From: T1Sed10-7 sp040904745
GTDB lineage: Bacteria > Actinomycetota > Nitriliruptoria > Nitriliruptorales > Nitriliruptoraceae
Direction of reading: 5' to 3'
DNA length: 25,438 bases
Assembly (NCBI GenBank): GCA_040904745.1
Contig: JBBDSW010000140.1
Span: 1 to 25,438, forward strand
Below, in pieces: positions 15,920-23,288 of this stretch (positions are counted from its first letter, which is position 1; the number at the start of each line of letters is the position of its first letter). Below the pieces are notes generated by a model. It was not told the DNA's origin and ran no database searches. It worked only from the letters and a program-made list of their open reading frames with translations. Position numbers and translations under genes: made by a program.

Positions 15920-16918
15920 TCACGCTCCCCAGGTCAGCGCAGGTGTCTTCACCGGCGCGTCCCACAGCTCGGTGAGCTCGTCATCCAGCTTGAGCAGCGT
16001 GACCGAGCAACCCTGCATCTCCAAGGAGGTGATGTAGGGGCCGACGAGGTTCCGCTCGATCTCGATCCCGCGGTCCGCGAGCAGCTTGGCGACCTCGTTG
16101 TAGATGATGTACAGCTCGATCAGCGGGGTGCCCCCCATCGAGTTGACGAACACGAGGACCTTGTCGCCGGACTCGAAGGGCAGGTCGGTGACGATCGGGT
16201 CGACGAGGGCCTTGGTGACCTCAGCGGCCGGGGCGATCTTCCGTCGCTCACGGCCCGGCTCCCCGTGGATGCCGATGCCGAGCTCCATCTCGTCGTCGCC
16301 GAGCTCGAAGGTGGGCTTGCCGGCCGACGGCACCGTGCAGGAGGTCAACGCGAGCCCCATCGAGCGGCCGTTCGCGTTCACGCGCTCGCACAGTTCCTTG
16401 ACCTCGGCCAACGACCGGCCGGCCTCGGCCGCAGCGCCGCAGATCTTCTCGGCGAGCACGGTCGCGCCGACCCCGCGCCGGCCGGCGGTGAAACTCGAGT
16501 CCTGGACGGCGACGTCGTCATCGATCACGACGGCCTCGACGTCGACGCCGTCCGCTGCTGCGAGCTCGGCCGCCATCTCGAAGTTCATGACGTCGCCGGT
16601 GTAGTTCTTCACGATGTGCAGGACGCCGGCGCCCCCGTCGACGGCCTTGGTCGCCGCCAGCATCTGGTCCGGGTTCGGCGAGGTGAAGACCTCACCGGGG
16701 CAGGCCGCGTCCAGCATGCCCATGCCGACGAAGCCGTTGTGCAACGGTTCGTGTCCGGATCCGCCGCCGGAGATGATCCCGACCTTGCCGGAGACCGGGG
16801 CATCCGAGCGGACCACCACGTGGAGATCGTGATCGATCCTGAGCTCCGGGTGCGCACGCTCCATCCCCTGGAGCGCCTCAGCGACGACATCTTCCGGTTC
16901 GTTGATCAGCTTCTTCAT
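15920..16918 (-). CDS. dhaK: Dihydroxyacetone kinase subunit DhaK (substrate-binding)
   Basis: 332 residues beginning MKKLINEPEDVVAEALQGM, the classical DhaK start. Key residues fall at the same numbers as in E. coli DhaK: H56 (GGGSGHEP), D109 (KNYTGD) and H218 (GIGIHGEPG), the histidine that binds DHA covalently as a hemiaminal. It presents dihydroxyacetone to DhaL for phosphorylation to DHA phosphate, feeding glycolysis. The ATG at 16918 has an AGAGGG SD six bases upstream. The frame remains open to 17116, but that stretch is a chain of hairpins and does not match DhaK. It is the first gene of dhaK-dhaL-dhaM and diverges from dhaL2-iclR. The related substrate erythrulose cannot be excluded. 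Confidence 0.97.
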   Translation of the reverse strand: MKKLINEPEDVVAEALQGMERAHPELRIDHDLHVVVRSDAPVSGKVGIISGGGSGHEPLHNGFVGMGMLDAACPGEVFTSPNPDQMLAATKAVDGGAGVLHIVKNYTGDVMNFEMAAELAAADGVDVEAVVIDDDVAVQDSSFTAGRRGVGATVLAEKICGAAAEAGRSLAEVKELCERVNANGRSMGLALTSCTVPSAGKPTFELGDDEMELGIGIHGEPGRERRKIAPAAEVTKALVDPIVTDLPFESGDKVLVFVNSMGGTPLIELYIIYNEVAKLLADRGIEIERNLVGPYITSLEMQGCSVTLLKLDDELTELWDAPVKTPALTWGA

Positions 16919-16933
16919 CTGCTGCCCTCTTCC

Positions 16934-17038
16934 GCGGGCATCGAAGCCCGCTGCCGTCCCTTCGGGCGAGTCCACTCGCCCCGGTTCGGCGGGCCTCCCG
17001 CCGGACCGTCGCACCATGCTGTCGGGCACGTGGCCCGA
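16934..17038 (-). promoter_or_regulatory. Structured dhaK leader with four consecutive stem-loops
   Basis: Four perfect inverted repeats lie in a row in the dhaK 5' region. In transcript order they are 17022-17038 (TCGGGC/GCCCGA), 16987-17003 (CGGCGGG/CCCGCCG, 3-base loop), 16964-16981 (GGGCGAGT/ACTCGCCC) and 16934-16951 (GCGGGC/GCCCGC, 6-base loop). The dhaK SD follows directly. A candidate promoter would start the transcript just before the first hairpin. I do not recognise a known riboswitch class. The structures are visible; the function is inferred. Confidence 0.5.
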
Positions 17039-17049
17039 TCCACATCCGT

Positions 17050-17079
17050 CACATAGCCGATGGCGTCGCGAACCGTCAC
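17050..17079 (-). promoter_or_regulatory. Candidate dhaK promoter
   Basis: On the minus strand GTGACG (17074-17079) and TATGTG (17050-17055) are separated by 18 bases and resemble -35 and -10 elements. Transcription would begin near 17043, leaving a leader of about 125 bases. The match is moderate. Confidence 0.35.
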
Positions 17080-17116
17080 CGATGCCCGTCTCCGCCATGC
17101 AACACGGGCGTGTCAT

Positions 17117-17129
17117 CGAAACTGTTTCG
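17117..17129. promoter_or_regulatory. Candidate IclR-type operator
   Basis: cgaaactgtttcg is a perfect 6-1-6 palindrome in an unusually AT-rich patch between the divergent dhaK and dhaL2-iclR units. Its spacing and GAAAC/GTTTC core resemble operators of the IclR family (TGGAAATNATTTCCA type). The 8-base tcatcgaa that begins this site recurs exactly 20 bases later (17113-17120 and 17133-17140), so a weaker second half-site one helical phase on is possible. The IclR-family gene downstream is the obvious candidate to bind. Confidence 0.6.
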
Positions 17130-17143
17130 GCATCATCGAACGA

Positions 17144-17172
17144 TTCCGAGTCAAGTCCGTACGGGCTAGTGT
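17144..17172 (+). promoter_or_regulatory. Candidate dhaL2-iclR promoter
   Basis: TAGTGT (17167-17172) fits an actinobacterial -10 (TANNNT). A weak -35-like TTCCGA lies 17 bases upstream (17144-17149), partly inside the possible second operator half-site. The start of transcription would be near 17179, about 30 bases before the GTG start. Confidence 0.35.
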
Positions 17173-17208
17173 GTCAAGAGCCCCGCTTGCCTCCGCGAAG
17201 GGACCGAC

Positions 17209-17886
17209 GTGAGCACCTCGAACGGCGGGTCACCCGGCGCAGCCCTCGATCCCCCCGCGAGCCTCGACCACCTGGTCGTCACCCGGTGGATCACCGAGCT
17301 CGATCACCGCCTGCGGGCCGCCGAGGCGTACCTGACGGAACTGGACGCGGCGATCGGCGATGCGGACCACGGCGCGAACATGACCCGCGGCGCGCGAGCC
17401 GCTCTCACCGCGATCGCGGAGGAAGCGACCACGGAAGCGGCCCGCCTGGTCGCCGCGGTGGGGCATGCACTGTCCCGCTCGATCGGGGGAGCCAGCGGCC
17501 CGCTGTACGGCACCTGGTTCACCGCGCTCGGGCGCCGGTTGCCCGATGCACCCGCGGACCCGACGGCCCTGGCGGCGGCACTGACCGCCGGCCTGGACGC
17601 GGTCCAGCAGCTCGGGGCCGCCGAGCTCGGGGACAAGACCATGGTGGACGCGCTGGCTCCGGCCGCCACGGCCGCGCACGAGGCGGCCCGGGCCGGTGCC
17701 GGGCTCGCCGGCACCCTGCGGCTCGCGGTCGCCGCAGCCGAGGACGGTGCGCTGGCGACCGTGCCGCTCAGAGCCCGCAAGGGTCGCGCGAGCTACCTCG
17801 GCGCCCGCAGCGAAGGGCACCAGGATCCCGGCGCGACCTCGGCGGTGATCGTGCTCGACGCCCTGCGTGCCGCGGCCGAGGTATGA
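17209..17886 (+). CDS. Second DhaL-type subunit, divergent from dhaK
   Basis: 225 residues, a paralogue of the dhaL at 15273-15917. It keeps all catalytic signatures: the Asp triad D46, D51, D53 (LDAAIGDADHGANM), GGASGPLYGTWF, GDKTMVDAL and KGRASYLGARSEGHQDPGATS, so it looks active. The first 20 or so residues are a family-unlike Ser/Gly/Pro-rich extension. The GTG at 17209 has an AAGGGA SD five bases upstream. It has no DhaK or DhaM beside it on its own strand and is followed 52 bases later by an IclR-type regulator. It may be an alternative nucleotide subunit for the same DhaK, serve a related ketose, or act as a regulatory partner, as DhaL does for DhaR in E. coli. The choice is open. Confidence 0.92.
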   Translation: MSTSNGGSPGAALDPPASLDHLVVTRWITELDHRLRAAEAYLTELDAAIGDADHGANMTRGARAALTAIAEEATTEAARLVAAVGHALSRSIGGASGPLYGTWFTALGRRLPDAPADPTALAAALTAGLDAVQQLGAAELGDKTMVDALAPAATAAHEAARAGAGLAGTLRLAVAAAEDGALATVPLRARKGRASYLGARSEGHQDPGATSAVIVLDALRAAAEV

Positions 17887-17938
17887 GGCAGCGCGCTGGG
17901 CACCGGACGCGCAACGGACCCTTCGCCGGGGTCCGGCG

Positions 17939-18715
17939 ATGATCCAGTCCGTCGACCGCGCGGTGAGCATCCTCGTCGAGCTGCAGGGCGCCCGTCGCCT
18001 GCGCCTGACCGAGCTCGCCTCCCGGCTCTCACTCCCGAACTCGACGGTGCACGGGATCGTCGCGACGTTGGTCGCGCGCGGCCTGGTCGAGCAGGACGGG
18101 AGCGGGCGGTACGGGCTCGGGCCGGGCGTGCTCCGGCTGAGCAACGTCTACCTCGACTCGAACGAGCTGCGGCTGCGCTCGCTCGGGTGGACCGAGGCGC
18201 TGGCGGAGCGCACGGGTGCCGCCGTCCGGGTGGGTGTCCTGCTCGCCGGCGACATCGTGGTCGTGCATCACGTGCTACGTCCGGACGGCAGCCACCAGAT
18301 GCGTGAGATCGGGATCGACATCCCGGCTCACGGCACCGCACTCGGGAAGGCGGTCCTCGCCTACGACCCGGAGCAGGCCCGCCAGCTGCTCGAGGACCAT
18401 GCGCTCCCCAAGCTGACCGGGCGAACGCACGTGGATCCCGCAGCGCTCTCCGAGGAGCTCGCGGCGGTCCGGCGCGCCGGGGTCGCCGCAGCGGCAGACG
18501 AGGCGATCCTCGGCGAGGCCGAGGTCGCCGCGCCGATCTTCGACGGCCACGACGCCGTGGTCGGGGCGATCGGGATCGTCGTCCCGAGCTCGCAGGCGCC
18601 CACGGACCAGGCGACCACCGATGAGGTCCGCCGCGCCGCGGTCAACATCTCACGTGAGCTCGGAGCCGCCGCGTGGCCACCGACCACGTTCGAGGTCGCC
18701 TCGTCGGGCGGGTGA
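17939..18715 (+). CDS. IclR-family transcriptional regulator
   Basis: 258 residues. Residues 1-65 form an IclR winged helix-turn-helix (QSVDRAVSILVELQ, LRLTELASRLSLPNSTVHGIVATLVARGLVEQ, YGLGPGVLRL). The rest is the IclR effector domain, with typical GTALGKAVLAYDPEQ, GRTHVDPAALSEELAAVRRAG and IFDGHDAVVGAIGIVVPSSQ segments. ATG at 17939 is chosen because it starts just before the HTH; the SD is poor, so translation may depend on dhaL2 upstream, and an in-frame GTG at 17867 inside dhaL2 is possible. It is probably cotranscribed with dhaL2 and probably binds the palindrome in the divergent region. Its effector might be DHA or a related metabolite, which is inference. The 3' end converges with valS, 16 bases apart. 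Confidence 0.93.
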   Translation: MIQSVDRAVSILVELQGARRLRLTELASRLSLPNSTVHGIVATLVARGLVEQDGSGRYGLGPGVLRLSNVYLDSNELRLRSLGWTEALAERTGAAVRVGVLLAGDIVVVHHVLRPDGSHQMREIGIDIPAHGTALGKAVLAYDPEQARQLLEDHALPKLTGRTHVDPAALSEELAAVRRAGVAAAADEAILGEAEVAAPIFDGHDAVVGAIGIVVPSSQAPTDQATTDEVRRAAVNISRELGAAAWPPTTFEVASSGG

Positions 18716-18731
18716 GGGCAGGGGGCTCGGC

Positions 18732-21413
18732 TCAGCGCCGCAGGGCCTCCAGGGAGCTGACCCGCTCCCGCAGGGCGGCCGCGTCCGCGCGCAGTTCCTC
18801 GCGCCGCTCACGTTCGCGCTGGACGACGTCCCCCGGCGCGCGCGTGACGAACGACTCGTTGGCGAGCTTGCCGTCCACCCGGTCGAGTTCCGCTGTGAGC
18901 CTGGCGAGCTCCTTGGTGAGCCTGGCGAGCTCGGCGTCGACATCGATCAGCCCGGCGAGCTGCACGGCCGCCTCGCCACCACGGAAGCGGATCGTGGACA
19001 TCCCCTCACGCTCGGGGATCTCCGGCAGGACGGCGAGGTCCTGGAGCCCGGCCAAGGAGGTGATGAGCCCCGCCTGATCCCGGAGCAACGCCGTGTCCTC
19101 GCCGGTGACCTCGAGGGGGAACCGGACGGATGGCGCGACGCCGTTCTGCGACCGGAACCGGTGCACCTCGGTGACCAGATCCTGGACGGTGGCGAAGTCA
19201 CGCTCGGCGTCCTCGTCCCGCCATCCGAGGTCGGGCTCCGGCCACGCGGCGACCATGAGCGACTCGGCCCCACCGGCAGCACCGGTCAGGGTGCGCCACA
19301 GTGCCTCGGTCACGAACGGCATCACCGGGTGCAGTAGCCGCAGGACGGTGTCGGCGGTGAACGCGAGCACCTGCCGAGCGCGGGCCGCGGCATCCGGGTC
19401 GTCCCCGGCGAGTCGGCCCTTGATGGCTTCGACGTACCAGTCGGCCAACTCGTCCCAGACGAAGTGGTACAGGGTGCGGCAGACCGTCGCCCAGTCGTAG
19501 TCCTCGTAGGCGGCGTCGGTCGCCGCGTGCACGCTCTGGAGGCGCGACAACAGCCACCGGTCGACCAGGTCGAGGTCCCCGGCAGGGGGGAGCTCCCCGG
19601 GGCGTGTGCCATCGAGGCGAGCGAGCGCGAAGCCGCCGACGTTCCACAGCTTGTTGGCGAACCGCTTCGCCCCCTCGACCCACTCCTCGGCCAACGGGAC
19701 GTCGGCGCCGGGCGCCGAGGACCGCAGCAGGGCGAGCCGCGTCGCATCTGCACCGTAGGTCCCGACCAGATCGAGCGGATCGATCACGTTACCGAAGGAC
19801 TTGGACATCTTCTTGCCGTGCTCGTCACGCACGAGTCCGTGGTTGTGCACGACGCGGAACGGCACCTCTCCCGTGAACCACAGGCTGATCATCAGCATGC
19901 GCGATACCCAGAAGGTGTTGATGTCGTAGCCCGTGACCAGGGTCGAGGTCGGGAACCAGGTCTCGAGCTCCGGTGTCTCCTCGGGCCAACCGAAGACGCT
20001 GAACGGCCACAGCTGGCTGGAGAACCACGTGTCGAGGACGTCCTCGTCCTGGACCCAGCCCTCCTCCTCGATGTCCTCGCGCGAGACCCGGATCTCCCCA
20101 CCCGGCCCGTACCAGGCCGGGATGCGGTGGCCCCACCAGATCTGGCGCGAGATGCACCAGTCGTGCAGGTTCTCCAACCAAGCGAGGAACGGCTGGGTGC
20201 GCGACGCCGGGACGAAGCGTGTGCGCCCGGCCCGGACCGCTTCGGCGGCGGTGTCGGCGAGCTCGCGCATGGCGACGAACCACTGCAGCGACAGTCGCGG
20301 CTCGATGATCGTGTTGCACCGGGAGCAGTGGCCGACCGCGTGCTCGTGGTCCTCCACGCGGAGGAGGAGCCCGAGCTCCGCGAGCGCCTCCTTGACGAGA
20401 TCACGCGCCGCGAGTCGGTCCGCTCCGGCGAACCGCTCCCCCACCACCTCGGTGAGGACACCGGTGTCGTCCATGATGTCCAGGACGTCGAGGTCGTGGC
20501 GCCCCGCGATCTCGAAGTCGTTCGGGTCGTGCGCCGGGGTGATCTTCACCGCGCCCGAGCCGAACTCCGGGTCGACGTAGGCATCCGCGACGACCGCGAA
20601 GGTGCGGTGCTGGAACGGGTGGCGGACCTCGGCGCCGTGGAGCGCGGTATAGCGGTCGTCGTCCGGGTGCACCGCGATCGCGGTGTCGCCGAGCATCGTC
20701 TCCGCACGCGTGGTCGCCACCGCGATGCCAAGGGAGCCGTCGGGAGCGCGGACGAGCCCCTCGGCCGAGGTGGGGTCGATCCCGTCCTGCTCGGCAAGCG
20801 GGTACACGAAGTGGGCCAGCTCCCCGACCTCGTCCTCGTGCTCCACCTCGATGTCGGACAGCGCCGTGTGACACCGGATGCACCAGTTGATGAGCCGTTC
20901 CCCGCGGTAGATCAACCCCTGCTCGTGCAGCGCGACGAACACCTCCCGCACCGCCTCGGAACGCTTCTCGTCGAAGGTGAAGACCTCGCGCGCCCAGTCG
21001 GCCGAGGCGCCGAGCTTCTCGAGCTGCCGGAGGATGTGGCCGCCGGAGGTCTCCTTCCAGGCCCACACCCGCTCGAGGAACGCCTCGCGTCCGAGCTCGT
21101 GACGGTCGGTGCCCTCGGCGGCCAGCTGCTTCTCGACCACGTTCTGGGTCGCGATGCCAGCGTGGTCGGTCCCCGGGACCCACACGGCGTTCTTCCCGCG
21201 CATGCGTTCACGCCGGATGATCGCGTCCTGGATCGTGTTGTCCAGCGCGTGGCCGACGTGCAGGGAGCCCGTGACGTTCGGCGGCGGGATGACGATCGAG
21301 AAGGGCTCCCCGTCGTCGTCCGGCTCGGCGTGGAAGAGCCCGGCGGCGCGCCAGTCCTCGTAGAGGTCGGGTTCGACGGCGGCGGGATCGTAGGCCTTCG
21401 AGAGCTCGGGCAT
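18732..21413 (-). CDS. valS: Valyl-tRNA synthetase
   Basis: 893 residues, full length. Class I aminoacyl-tRNA synthetase charging tRNA-Val in the cytoplasm. Visible: the HIGH-type signature HVGH at 52-55 (PPPNVTGSLHVGHALDNT), the KMSKS signature at 535-539 (GKKMSKSFGNVIDP), the CP1 editing domain in between (ATTRAETMLGDTAIAVHPDD), an anticodon-binding domain, and a C-terminal coiled coil (about 825-893) typical of ValRS. ATG at 21413 gives the family-like start PELSKAYDPAAVEPDLYEDW; the frame stays open to 21503 but those residues are not conserved. No strong SD is visible. Actinobacterial valS is usually followed by folC; here a DHA kinase locus intervenes. Confidence 0.97.
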   Translation of the reverse strand: MPELSKAYDPAAVEPDLYEDWRAAGLFHAEPDDDGEPFSIVIPPPNVTGSLHVGHALDNTIQDAIIRRERMRGKNAVWVPGTDHAGIATQNVVEKQLAAEGTDRHELGREAFLERVWAWKETSGGHILRQLEKLGASADWAREVFTFDEKRSEAVREVFVALHEQGLIYRGERLINWCIRCHTALSDIEVEHEDEVGELAHFVYPLAEQDGIDPTSAEGLVRAPDGSLGIAVATTRAETMLGDTAIAVHPDDDRYTALHGAEVRHPFQHRTFAVVADAYVDPEFGSGAVKITPAHDPNDFEIAGRHDLDVLDIMDDTGVLTEVVGERFAGADRLAARDLVKEALAELGLLLRVEDHEHAVGHCSRCNTIIEPRLSLQWFVAMRELADTAAEAVRAGRTRFVPASRTQPFLAWLENLHDWCISRQIWWGHRIPAWYGPGGEIRVSREDIEEEGWVQDEDVLDTWFSSQLWPFSVFGWPEETPELETWFPTSTLVTGYDINTFWVSRMLMISLWFTGEVPFRVVHNHGLVRDEHGKKMSKSFGNVIDPLDLVGTYGADATRLALLRSSAPGADVPLAEEWVEGAKRFANKLWNVGGFALARLDGTRPGELPPAGDLDLVDRWLLSRLQSVHAATDAAYEDYDWATVCRTLYHFVWDELADWYVEAIKGRLAGDDPDAAARARQVLAFTADTVLRLLHPVMPFVTEALWRTLTGAAGGAESLMVAAWPEPDLGWRDEDAERDFATVQDLVTEVHRFRSQNGVAPSVRFPLEVTGEDTALLRDQAGLITSLAGLQDLAVLPEIPEREGMSTIRFRGGEAAVQLAGLIDVDAELARLTKELARLTAELDRVDGKLANESFVTRAPGDVVQRERERREELRADAAALRERVSSLEALRR

Positions 21414-21450
21414 CGAGGTGGTCCGTTGAGCGTCAGGCGGGTGGGACGGG

Positions 21451-21466
21451 TGCGCCACGGGGCGCA
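21451..21466 (-). terminator. Candidate hairpin between the unknown membrane protein and valS
   Basis: A perfect 6-bp stem, tgcgcc/ggcgca with a 4-base loop, lies about 50 bases past the upstream stop and 38 bases before the valS ATG. It may be a terminator for the upstream pair or part of the valS leader. No T-box-like sequence was recognised in this short gap. Confidence 0.3.
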
Positions 21467-21515
21467 GGTGGCCGCCCGAGCGTAGCCAGCACGCCGCACG
21501 CACCGTGCCCCGCGG

Positions 21516-22211
21516 TCACCCCGCTGCGTCGTCCACCGGGGTTCCCTCCCAGACCGGGACCTGCCAACCGCTGTCGGTGTCCGCCCACACCCGTGGCGCG
21601 GCGGAGCCATCCACCGGCACCAGGAGGAGCCGTCCGACGCCGTCGAGCAAAACCACCCAGTCCCCGTCCGGCGAGGTGGAGCCCTGGTCGATCCGGTAGT
21701 TCTCGGGGGCTTCGACGCTCCACAGCACGACGTCCTCGTCGGTGTGCCGGACGGTCAGGACGCCGTCCTCGTAGCGGCTGTCGATGTCACCCGACCGGGG
21801 CGGGCGCGGTTCGCGATCCTCGCTGAGGTCCCGACGCTCCTCCACCTCCCCGGTCACCGGGTCGACCACGATGAGCTCCTGCGCCGGGCCCCGGACAAGG
21901 AGGGTGATGCCGTCCTCGTCCCAGCCGAGGATCTCGCTGCCGCCGTCACGTGGGCACCGCAGCTCCCGGGCCGTACCGTCCGCCGATGCGACGTGGAGGC
22001 ACTCCTCGCCATCGCCCCAGCCCATCCAGGCGACACCACCCGGGGGGGCGGGCGTGGGGTCCTCGGTCAGCGGCGTCAGCGCGGGTGGCCGTGCCACCCC
22101 GAAGGCCAGCACGAGTGCGACGACGGCGACCAGGGCGAGCGCGGCCCCGACCAGGGCGACCAGGTTGCGACGGGGCAGGCCGGTGGGGTCGTCGGGTTCG
22201 GTCGGGGTCAT
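21516..22211 (-). CDS. Membrane-anchored protein of unknown function
   Basis: 231 residues, not assigned to a family. A short cytoplasmic tail (TPTEPDDPTGLPRRN) precedes one membrane helix (about 16-38), then a Pro/Thr-rich linker and an extracytoplasmic domain of about 170 residues. That domain has repeated short beta-like stretches with Asp/Trp turns (LGWDEDGITLLVRGPAQELIVVD, SPDGDWVVLLDG), reminiscent of WD40/TolB-like propeller blades but too short for a full propeller. Two extracytoplasmic cysteines (ECLHVAS, LRCPRDG) might pair. The ATG at 22211 has a GGAGGATCCCG SD and overlaps the upstream TGA by four bases (ATGA), so it is coupled to the DUF2157-type gene. The frame reads open far upstream, but that part lies over the neighbouring gene. 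Confidence 0.8.
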   Translation of the reverse strand: MTPTEPDDPTGLPRRNLVALVGAALALVAVVALVLAFGVARPPALTPLTEDPTPAPPGGVAWMGWGDGEECLHVASADGTARELRCPRDGGSEILGWDEDGITLLVRGPAQELIVVDPVTGEVEERRDLSEDREPRPPRSGDIDSRYEDGVLTVRHTDEDVVLWSVEAPENYRIDQGSTSPDGDWVVLLDGVGRLLLVPVDGSAAPRVWADTDSGWQVPVWEGTPVDDAAG

Positions 22212-23188
22212 CGGGATCCTCCTCTGGCATCGTCGTCTCGCGTGACCTGACGCTTCGCCCGTCCGAGGCCGACGGCCAGCAGGACCAGCAACAGGCCGAG
22301 CAGCAGGAGCGTGGCCGGTGCGCCGATCGCGTCGCCGAAGACCTCGAAGACGAGCTGTGGCACGAGCACGAACAGGCCCACGGCCCCGATGACGAGGTGG
22401 TGGAGCTGATCGGTGCGCACCGCCAACACGACGAGCCCGGCCGCGATGGCGGCACCGATGGCCAGCGCGGTGACGCGTGCATCGCCGAACGACGCCACCT
22501 GGACGCCGAGGAACATCGCCAGGGCTCCGGTCACCTCGGCGAGGACCCGTGGCGTGAGCCAGGAACCGACCGCCAGGAGGAACCAGGCGAGGCCCACCCC
22601 GCCGAGCGTGAGCCCGAACCACTCCGGATCGGGGGTCAGCTCCGCCTGGCCGAGCGCCGAGCCGGCGGTGAGCAGCGCGGAGCCCAGCGTCGCGAGCTGC
22701 AGAAGGGCCCCGGGACGCCAGCGGTACAGCGCCAGCGCCACGACGAACATGGCGGTGCCGACCGAGAGCATGACCTGTGCGATCTCGAGCTCGAGAACGT
22801 CGGAGGTCAGCACCCCCGTCATCCACCCGACACCGGCGACGGTGGCCGTGAACAGGACGCTGGTCAGACGTTGCATGGCTCGGCTCGCGGCGGTGCGCAG
22901 GGCGAGGCCAGCGCCGAAGACAGCGACGGTGAGCGCGGCGACCAGAGCCAGGCGGCCACCGGTCAACAGCTCGTCCCAGAGGTCGCTGAGCAGCAACGCG
23001 ACCGCACCGAGCGCGAGCGCCGCACCGACGTAGCCGATCGCCTCCGCTGGGCTCGTGAGTCGCTCGGAGGCGGCGGTCGGCTCCGAGAGCGTCCGCTGCG
23101 CTTCGAAGGCCTCGATCCGCTCGGCCTGCTCGGGGGACAACAGCCCCGCATCGACCCAGCGCTCCAGTGGCTCGGTCACACGATCCAC
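22208..23188 (-). CDS. DUF2157-type polytopic membrane protein
   Basis: 326 residues. A cytoplasmic N-terminus (VTEPLERWVDAGLLSPEQAERIEAFE) is typical of DUF2157 proteins, followed by about ten hydrophobic segments separated by short loops. No function is established for the family. The start is GTG at 23188 with an AGGAGG SD about seven bases upstream; an in-frame ATG at 23212 lies before that SD and is less likely. The TGA overlaps the ATG of the next gene by four bases, so the two proteins are probably made together and may act as one membrane unit. The C-terminus is basic then mixed (GRAKRQVTRDDDARGGSR). Confidence 0.82.
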   Translation of the reverse strand: MDRVTEPLERWVDAGLLSPEQAERIEAFEAQRTLSEPTAASERLTSPAEAIGYVGAALALGAVALLLSDLWDELLTGGRLALVAALTVAVFGAGLALRTAASRAMQRLTSVLFTATVAGVGWMTGVLTSDVLELEIAQVMLSVGTAMFVVALALYRWRPGALLQLATLGSALLTAGSALGQAELTPDPEWFGLTLGGVGLAWFLLAVGSWLTPRVLAEVTGALAMFLGVQVASFGDARVTALAIGAAIAAGLVVLAVRTDQLHHLVIGAVGLFVLVPQLVFEVFGDAIGAPATLLLLGLLLVLLAVGLGRAKRQVTRDDDARGGSR

Positions 23189-23245
23189 AGGGGTCCTCCT
23201 CTTCGTTGCCATCACCGTCGCGCATCCCACGGCCGTTCGCCATCC

Positions 23246-23275
23246 GGGGAAGCCCCTACGTCCCCTGGGGTCCCC
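23246..23275 (-). terminator. Possible terminator after the dehydratase-like gene
   Basis: Overlapping G/C palindromes (ggggaagcccc, cccctgggg, ggggtcccc) lie 13-43 bases past the dehydratase stop, in the 100-base gap before the DUF2157-type gene. They allow alternative short hairpins. No T-tract is seen. Confidence 0.3.
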
Positions 23276-23288
23276 GAGGGCGGCACGC

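Noticed and set aside
16919..17116. N-terminally extended DhaK starting at 17116
   Set aside because: Family alignment, matching residue numbering with E. coli DhaK and an AGAGGG SD all place the start at 16918. The upstream stretch is better explained as a structured leader.
22212..23243. Upstream extension of the membrane-anchored protein to a 575-residue frame
   Set aside because: The extension lies over the DUF2157-type gene in another frame and is Arg/Gly/Pro-rich. A strong SD marks the start at 22211.
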